Virus record (IMG/VR): IMGVR_UViG_3300013005_003478
Coordinates: 1 to 29,853 of that record
Strand: one strand, 5' to 3'
DNA length: 29,853 bases
Source: a virus
How positions within the stretch are numbered: the stretch's first letter is position 1; every line of letters begins with the position of its first letter. Both the position numbers and the translations under genes were made by a program. The notes under the pieces are model-generated. The model saw only the letters and a list, made by a program, of their open reading frames with translations, was not told the DNA's origin and ran no database searches. Below are positions 25,119-29,853 of the stretch, piece after piece.

Positions 25119-25958
25119 ATGGAAATTAATTTATTTGACACGGCATTTGAGCATTTAATAACAGAAGACGGTAAATATTCTCACGTTTTTTCTAAGAGTA
25201 CACAATATACAACATATGTAAAAAATCAAACCAATTGGCAAGGAATTACTTTATTTACTGACAGTTTTATAAATTCAGGCATCGCTCCAGGAATTACTAG
25301 TAAACATAAGATTGGTTGGTTAATGGAGTCTAGGGAATTACACCCGGGCTTTTATACTACATTTGATCAATATAAAGAGCATTATGATTTTGTATTAACT
25401 CACGATCCTGAACTATTAAAAAATTATCCAACTAAAACTAAAATGTATCCGATCGGCGGTTGTTGGATACATGAATCTAATTGGAAAATGCATGATAAAG
25501 CAAAGTTAGTTTCAATGATATATTCTGGACGACAGCAATTAACCGGACATCGATTACGACACGTAATTGCAAATAGATTTCAATCATCTGGGATTGATTA
25601 TTACGGACATGGGTCTGCAAGACCATTAGTCAACAAAGAAGATGGATTACAAGATTATCAGTTTTCCATAATAATAGAAAATTCTAATCAATTAAATTAT
25701 TTTACCGAAAAAATTGTAGATTGTTTAGTTGTAGGAACAATACCAATATATTGGGGTTGTCCAAACATATCAGAATTTTTTAACACTGATGGTTTTATTT
25801 GTTTTAATTCTATAGATGAGTTAGATGATATTTTAGCATCACTTACTCCGGAATTATATCAATCAAAATTAAAATATGCTCACGAAAATTTAGAATTAGC
25901 AAAACAATATGCTGTGACAGAAGATTGGTTATTTAAAAATATATTTACTAAGTTATGA
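25119..25958 (+). CDS. GT10 fucosyltransferase-like glycosyltransferase
   Basis: A 279-residue protein whose C-terminal half matches the GT10 (alpha-1,3/4-fucosyltransferase) donor domain: QFSIIIENSNQLNYFTEK near 180-197, continuing to GTIPIYWGCPNISEFFN near 206-222. The N-terminal half is a divergent acceptor domain with KIGWLMESRELHPGF near 63-77. The assignment to the family is good, but fucose specificity is inferred. It starts seven bases after the GT11 gene and overlaps the next gene by four bases. No leucine TTG codons were found on reading. Confidence 0.82.
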   Translation: MEINLFDTAFEHLITEDGKYSHVFSKSTQYTTYVKNQTNWQGITLFTDSFINSGIAPGITSKHKIGWLMESRELHPGFYTTFDQYKEHYDFVLTHDPELLKNYPTKTKMYPIGGCWIHESNWKMHDKAKLVSMIYSGRQQLTGHRLRHVIANRFQSSGIDYYGHGSARPLVNKEDGLQDYQFSIIIENSNQLNYFTEKIVDCLVVGTIPIYWGCPNISEFFNTDGFICFNSIDELDDILASLTPELYQSKLKYAHENLELAKQYAVTEDWLFKNIFTKL

Positions 25959-26452
25959 TATTTCCAGAAGTTACCGTGTATCGGCCTGATATTTTTACTG
26001 ATTTCAGGGGTGATCTATTAACTCTGTGGAATCATGATGAGTTTGAACCAAAACTAAATTTTAAACATGATAAAATATCATCATCTAGACAAAATGTAAT
26101 ACGAGGATTACATGGCGATAATAAATCATGGAAACTAACTAGTTGCCTGTCAGGAGAATTATATTTTATTGTAGTAGACAATCGACAAGATTCAGTAAAC
26201 TATCTAAAGTGGGATTGGATAATATTAGATGATAAAAGCAGAAAACAAGTATTAACGCCTCCTGGTTTTGCAATCGGGTTCCTAGTATTAAGCAAACAAG
26301 CATTACTTCATTATAAATGGGCATACGACGGAGCATATGCAGATGTAGATGATCAGTTTACATTAAAGTGGAACGATTCTAACATTAATATTTATTGGCC
26401 TATAGATTCGCCGATATTATCACAACGAGATACAAAAACTAAACTAATATAA
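25955..26452 (+). CDS. RmlC-like cupin, dTDP-4-dehydrorhamnose 3,5-epimerase family
   Basis: A 165-residue cupin of the RmlC family. FRGDLLTLW near 17-25, VIRGLHGD (48-55) with the catalytic-type His53, LSGELYFIVVDNR near 65-77, TPPGFAIGFLVLS (101-113) and the end WPIDSPILSQRDTK are all family features. In canonical RmlC the PPGFAHGF segment has His where this protein has Ile107, so the reaction may differ (for example a 3- or 5-epimerase acting on another nucleotide sugar). It is coupled to the upstream GT10 gene. Confidence 0.8.
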   Translation: MIFPEVTVYRPDIFTDFRGDLLTLWNHDEFEPKLNFKHDKISSSRQNVIRGLHGDNKSWKLTSCLSGELYFIVVDNRQDSVNYLKWDWIILDDKSRKQVLTPPGFAIGFLVLSKQALLHYKWAYDGAYADVDDQFTLKWNDSNINIYWPIDSPILSQRDTKTKLI

Positions 26453-26456
26453 ATTT

Positions 26457-27200
26457 ATGGAAAAAGAAATTAGAAAATTAATCGTAGATGCAGCATTTCA
26501 TGCCAAACATGGTCATATTCCAAGTGCTCTATCGATTGTAGATATTATATGTGCATTACATGAAACTATGACACCTAATGATATTTTTATTTTAAGTAAA
26601 GGTCATGGTTGTTTAGCATATTATGCATATTTAGTTATCATTGGCGAATTAACTATCGATGAACTTCGCAAATTTGGCAAATCTGGAAGTAAATTAGGAG
26701 GACATCCGGATAAAAATAAAATCAATAAAGTATATACATCAACTGGATCGTTAGGGCAAGGATTACCAACAGCTATTGGCGCAGCTATAGCAAGAAAGAT
26801 ACTTAACAAACCTGGCAAATTTTATTGTATAATTGGTGACGGTGAATGCAATGAAGGAAGTATATGGGAATCTGTAATGTTAGCTGCAGCTCATAAATTA
26901 GATAACTTAGTTTGTATTGTTGATTATAATCAATCTCAGATTCGATCATTGCCATTAGGCAATCTTAAAGATAAGTTTCAATCATTCGGATGCAATTCAA
27001 TTGAAACTGATGGACACGATATAAATGAAATTATGCAATCATTAATAAATACACAAACAAATATGCCTACATTTATTATTGCTAACACAATTAAAGGTAA
27101 AGGAATTAATCAACTAGAATCAAATATGTTTACCTGGCATCATAAGGCACCAACATTAGAAGAATATACACAATTTATACAAGAAATATATGAGAACTAA
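26457..27200 (+). CDS. Transketolase N-terminal subunit (TPP-binding)
   Basis: A 247-residue protein equal to the thiamine-diphosphate-binding half of transketolase. LSKGHGCLAYYAYL near 46-59, GGHPDKNK near 81-88, TGSLGQGLPTAIGAA (96-110) and the GDGECNEGSIWE motif (127-138), ending with DYN at 156-158, form the Mg-TPP site. It lacks the pyrimidine-binding half, which is encoded by the next gene in another frame with an 11-base overlap. Split transketolases exist in bacteria and archaea. In a sugar cassette it would transfer two-carbon units to build or alter an unusual sugar. Confidence 0.92.
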   Translation: MEKEIRKLIVDAAFHAKHGHIPSALSIVDIICALHETMTPNDIFILSKGHGCLAYYAYLVIIGELTIDELRKFGKSGSKLGGHPDKNKINKVYTSTGSLGQGLPTAIGAAIARKILNKPGKFYCIIGDGECNEGSIWESVMLAAAHKLDNLVCIVDYNQSQIRSLPLGNLKDKFQSFGCNSIETDGHDINEIMQSLINTQTNMPTFIIANTIKGKGINQLESNMFTWHHKAPTLEEYTQFIQEIYEN

Positions 27201-28059
27201 ATTCGCAGAAATATGCAAAAATATTGTACAAACGGATGATAAATCTGTAATATTAATAGGAGATATTAGTCACTACTTATTGCGAGATGCCCAAGACAGC
27301 GCACCGGATAGATTTTTTAATATAGGAATTTGTGAACAATCTACAGTTAATGTTGCAGCAGGTATGTCTCTTGAAGGAATGCGTCCAATCATACATACGA
27401 TCGCGCCATTTGTTGTAGAAAGAGCATATGAACAAATAAAAGTTGGGTTAGGATATCAAAATACCGATGTTACAATTATTACTGTTGGCGGAACGTATGA
27501 TTATGCTGATTTGGGTTGTACTCATCATTGTTACAGTGATATTGCATTAATGAGAAGTATTCCAGGAATGGATGTATATGAACCTGGATCTGCTTCTGAA
27601 TTCGAGCAATTATTCAACCAATCATGGGCTAATGGCAATCCTAAGTATTTTCGATTATCAAATCATTCACATACTCAAGATCTAATAGTTAAATCTAATG
27701 AGATTAATATTATTCAAAAATCTAAAAATAATAAATACGTGTTCGTAACAGGTCATTTATTAGACGATGTATTGCATGATGAAGAAATTGGAATATTCTA
27801 TGTTTCTACATTATCAAATATTTCAACAGAGTCTATTAATGAAATTTCAAAAGTATTTAACAGTGACAGTAAAATATTCTCAGTAGAAAATCATTTTATT
27901 ACTGGAGGCTTAGGAGACTTAATAAGTTCTACATTTAATGTAGCGGTAACTAGAATCGGAATACAAAATAAATTTATTACAGAATACGGTACATATGATG
28001 ACTTACGACAAGCATCTGGTATGGATACTAACACAATATTAAACAAATTGAAATTATGA
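27190..28059 (+). CDS. Transketolase C-terminal subunit (pyrimidine-binding)
   Basis: A 289-residue protein matching the second half of transketolase or the DXS-like fold. RFFNIGICE49QSTVNVAAGMSLEGMRP contains the conserved Glu that activates TPP. SDIALMRSIPGMDVYEPGSASEFE near 115-138 and a C-terminal domain with SVENHFITGGLGDLI near 235-249 complete it. It should assemble with the product of the preceding gene into a working enzyme. The overlap of 11 bases suggests balanced translation. Substrate unknown. Confidence 0.92.
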   Translation: MRTKFAEICKNIVQTDDKSVILIGDISHYLLRDAQDSAPDRFFNIGICEQSTVNVAAGMSLEGMRPIIHTIAPFVVERAYEQIKVGLGYQNTDVTIITVGGTYDYADLGCTHHCYSDIALMRSIPGMDVYEPGSASEFEQLFNQSWANGNPKYFRLSNHSHTQDLIVKSNEINIIQKSKNNKYVFVTGHLLDDVLHDEEIGIFYVSTLSNISTESINEISKVFNSDSKIFSVENHFITGGLGDLISSTFNVAVTRIGIQNKFITEYGTYDDLRQASGMDTNTILNKLKL

Positions 28060-29078
28060 AACACGATTACGAAAAAATTATATCGCAACTAAATTTAACT
28101 AAGCTTAGTAATGCTAATATTTTAATTACTGGTGCTAATGGGCTTATAGGAGGATTTCTAGCTGATTTATTCTCATATATGAATGATACTCACGATTACA
28201 ACATTAAATTAACATTAACTAGTTTATCAACAACACCTAATCGAATAATACATTTGTTAGATAGAGATGATGTTACATATATAAGTACTGATTTATCAAA
28301 AGATAATTTAATAGTTCCTAATATTGATTTTTGTTTCTATTGTGCAGGATATGCTCAACCTTCAAAATTTTTATCACAATCGATGACTACTTTATTACTT
28401 AATTCGTATGGGGTAGCTAATACATTTGAATCTATTTTTAATAGTAATCCAACCGCAACATGTATTTATTTAAGCAGTTCAGAAATATACTCAGCATCTG
28501 ATAAACAAACAGCACATACTGAATCAGATAATATTAATATTGATTTGAATAATAAACGAAATTTTTATATTTTAGGAAAAGTCAACGGTGAATTAATTGT
28601 TAACAATTTACGAAACCAAGGATATAATGCAATTTCAGCGCGAGTATCATTATGTTACGGCCCAGGCGTATTGGAAGATGATTCTCGAGTATTAAGTGAA
28701 TTAGTACAGAAGGCGCTTGGGTCAAACGATACAATACAATTATTTGATGATGGTAGTGCTAAACGACGTTATTTACATGTTACTGACTTTACATCCATGC
28801 TATTAAACATTTCATTAAATGGAACACAGAATGTATATAATATATGCGGCGAAGAAGAATGCACAATTTATGAATTGGCCGAAATTATAGGAGCAACTGT
28901 TAACAAAGAAATTATAAAAGGTAAATCAAATAATGCAGTATCAGTTTCTGCACCAACTATCGTATGGAATTCATTGGATCGATATAAAAATGAATTTGGT
29001 AGTTTTCAATTAAAATCTATAAAGGACGGTGTAGTTGAATTCATAACATGGTATAAAACAATTTTAAATAAAGATTAA
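28056..29078 (+). CDS. NAD-dependent sugar-nucleotide epimerase/dehydratase (extended SDR)
   Basis: A 340-residue extended short-chain dehydrogenase. NILITGANGLIGGFLADLF (21-39) is the glycine-rich NAD loop, YLSSSEIYSASD near 138-149 supplies the catalytic Ser, and Y171-ILG-K175 is the YxxxK pair. VSLCYGPG and RRYLHVTDF in the C-terminal half are typical of sugar-nucleotide epimerases and dehydratases. The specific substrate cannot be told. It overlaps the transketolase C gene by four bases and is followed after one base by a methyltransferase gene. Confidence 0.9.
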   Translation: MKHDYEKIISQLNLTKLSNANILITGANGLIGGFLADLFSYMNDTHDYNIKLTLTSLSTTPNRIIHLLDRDDVTYISTDLSKDNLIVPNIDFCFYCAGYAQPSKFLSQSMTTLLLNSYGVANTFESIFNSNPTATCIYLSSSEIYSASDKQTAHTESDNINIDLNNKRNFYILGKVNGELIVNNLRNQGYNAISARVSLCYGPGVLEDDSRVLSELVQKALGSNDTIQLFDDGSAKRRYLHVTDFTSMLLNISLNGTQNVYNICGEEECTIYELAEIIGATVNKEIIKGKSNNAVSVSAPTIVWNSLDRYKNEFGSFQLKSIKDGVVEFITWYKTILNKD

Positions 29079-29079
29079 T

Positions 29080-29697
29080 ATGAAATTTTACGTTCCATTT
29101 GATATGCAAGTATATAATAATTTTGTAAAGGCAAATCAAACACAAAATTTACAGTACACTTATAATTTAACTAAAGATTCGATTGTGATAGATGCAGGAG
29201 GATACCGAGGAGAATTTACAGATATTATACATAATAAATATAATTGTTCTGTACACATCTTCGAACCGATAAAATCAATGTTTGATGCATTAGAATCTAA
29301 ATTTAGTTCAAATCCAAAAATTATTATTAATCAATTAGGATTATCAAATTCGACAAAAAAAGATATAATTTATTTAGATAATGATGGGTCATCACTATAC
29401 GGATCTGGCAATAGCGAAACAATTCAGTGTATTGATATTTCTAAATATTTACGTTCAAATAAAATACAGTCGGTGGATTTACTTAAGTTAAATATAGAAG
29501 GATCTGAATATGATGTAATAGAAAGATTAATCGATCAAAAAATGTTATCAACTATAAAAAACTTACAAGTGCAGTTTCATAGATTTGTGCCAGATTGTGA
29601 CATACGTAGAATAGCTATTCATGAACAATTATCTAAAACACATACATTGTCGTGGAATTATGATTGGATTTGGGAAAGTTGGTCGATAATTGAATAG
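29080..29697 (+). CDS. FkbM-family methyltransferase
   Basis: A 205-residue SAM-dependent methyltransferase of the FkbM type. SIVIDAGGYRGEFTDII (34-50) is the SAM-binding loop, VHIFEPIKSMFDAL near 58-71 the second motif, and LLKLNIEGSEYDVIERL near 130-146 the conserved FkbM C-terminal signature. FkbM enzymes O-methylate sugars and polyketides; here a sugar of the cassette is the likely acceptor. The ATG is one base after the SDR stop. Confidence 0.9.
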   Translation: MKFYVPFDMQVYNNFVKANQTQNLQYTYNLTKDSIVIDAGGYRGEFTDIIHNKYNCSVHIFEPIKSMFDALESKFSSNPKIIINQLGLSNSTKKDIIYLDNDGSSLYGSGNSETIQCIDISKYLRSNKIQSVDLLKLNIEGSEYDVIERLIDQKMLSTIKNLQVQFHRFVPDCDIRRIAIHEQLSKTHTLSWNYDWIWESWSIIE

Positions 29698-29705
29698 AAT
29701 TCAAT

Positions 29706-29734
29706 TTGGATTAATGAAATAACTTAATTATATT
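29706..29734 (+). promoter_or_regulatory. sigma70-like promoter before the aminotransferase gene
   Basis: TTGGAT at 29706-29711, a 17-base spacer, and TATATT at 29729-29734, the same hexamers and spacing as the promoter at 11566. It begins nine bases after the FkbM stop and would give a leader of about nine bases before the ATG at 29750. Confidence 0.65.
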
Positions 29735-29749
29735 AATAAAAAGAATTAT

Positions 29750-29853
29750 ATGGATACAAATATACAACTAGTAAGTGATACAATTAATCGTGCTGATATT
29801 GACAGTCTAATCGACTGGTTAAAACAAGATCCGATACCGAGATTAACCAAAGG
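29750..29853 (+). CDS. DegT/DnrJ-type sugar aminotransferase, N-terminus (partial)
   Basis: The window ends inside an open frame of 34 complete codons. NIQLVSDTINRADIDSL and WLKQDPIPRLTKG resemble the N-terminus of PLP-dependent sugar aminotransferases of the DegT/DnrJ/EryC1/StrS family (the 'lv.dtid..di..l..wl...prLTkGp' opening). The PLP lysine lies beyond the window edge, so the call rests on the first 34 residues and on the sugar-cassette context. Such enzymes aminate keto-sugars made by SDR dehydratases like the one upstream. Confidence 0.7.
   Translation, partial: MDTNIQLVSDTINRADIDSLIDWLKQDPIPRLTK

Noticed and set aside
26457-28059. Transketolase as a frameshifted single gene
   Set aside because: The halves divide at the natural domain border, each has its own start, and split transketolases are established, so this is not a pseudogene.

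Overview
The window is a piece of a tailed-phage genome with a T4-type replication core. It is AT-rich, every convincing gene is on the + strand, and genes are packed with 1-, 4- or 11-base stop/start overlaps. The T4-type genes are a flap exonuclease/RNase H, a DnaB-type helicase (gp41), a family B polymerase (gp43), a sliding clamp (gp45) and both clamp-loader subunits (gp44 and gp62). No structural genes, tRNAs, CRISPR arrays or integrase are visible. The host cannot be named. Several promoters look sigma70-like (TTGG-N17-TATAWT), which is unlike the known Bacteroidota consensus.

Layout. 1-2529: tail of an unknown gene, exonuclease and helicase, closed by a terminator. 2624-5155: class II ribonucleotide reductase and two small proteins. 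5218-8581: a promoter followed by a tightly coupled run of FolE, a QueD-like protein, a small protein with an SSB-like tail, QueE, a thioredoxin, a GroES-like co-chaperonin and a hypoxanthine/guanine phosphoribosyltransferase. 8581-11094: DNA polymerase. 11140-11496: an orphan gene and a terminator. 11566-14853: a clear promoter driving an unknown 147-aa protein, a second T-fold (QueD/PTPS-like) protein, a GT-B glycosyltransferase and a DpdA-like tRNA-guanine-transglycosylase-family protein. 14866-17623: clamp, dUTPase and clamp loader. 17620-19229: small proteins and an SPFH/prohibitin-like membrane protein, then a terminator. 19325-20919: a Cas4-like four-Cys PD-(D/E)XK nuclease and two small proteins. 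20951-24320: three glycosyltransferases. 24317-29853: a surface-sugar cassette with two fucosyltransferase-like enzymes, an RmlC-like epimerase, a split transketolase, a sugar-nucleotide SDR, an FkbM methyltransferase and the start of a DegT-type aminotransferase.

How the parts may work together. FolE, QueD and QueE make 7-carboxy-7-deazaguanine from GTP. The DpdA-like protein would swap a 7-deazaguanine into DNA in place of guanine. QueC is not in the window, so the final base is unknown. The phosphoribosyltransferase could recycle the guanine released by this exchange. The glycosyltransferase and second T-fold protein, overlapping each other and the DpdA-like gene, make a further decoration of the base worth testing. 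Ribonucleotide reductase, thioredoxin and dUTPase supply clean dNTPs to the polymerase, clamp and clamp loader.

The sugar cassette from 24317 differs in codon use: leucine TTG, common upstream, is essentially absent in its first genes. It also resembles bacterial O-antigen or capsule loci, so it looks like a separately acquired block.
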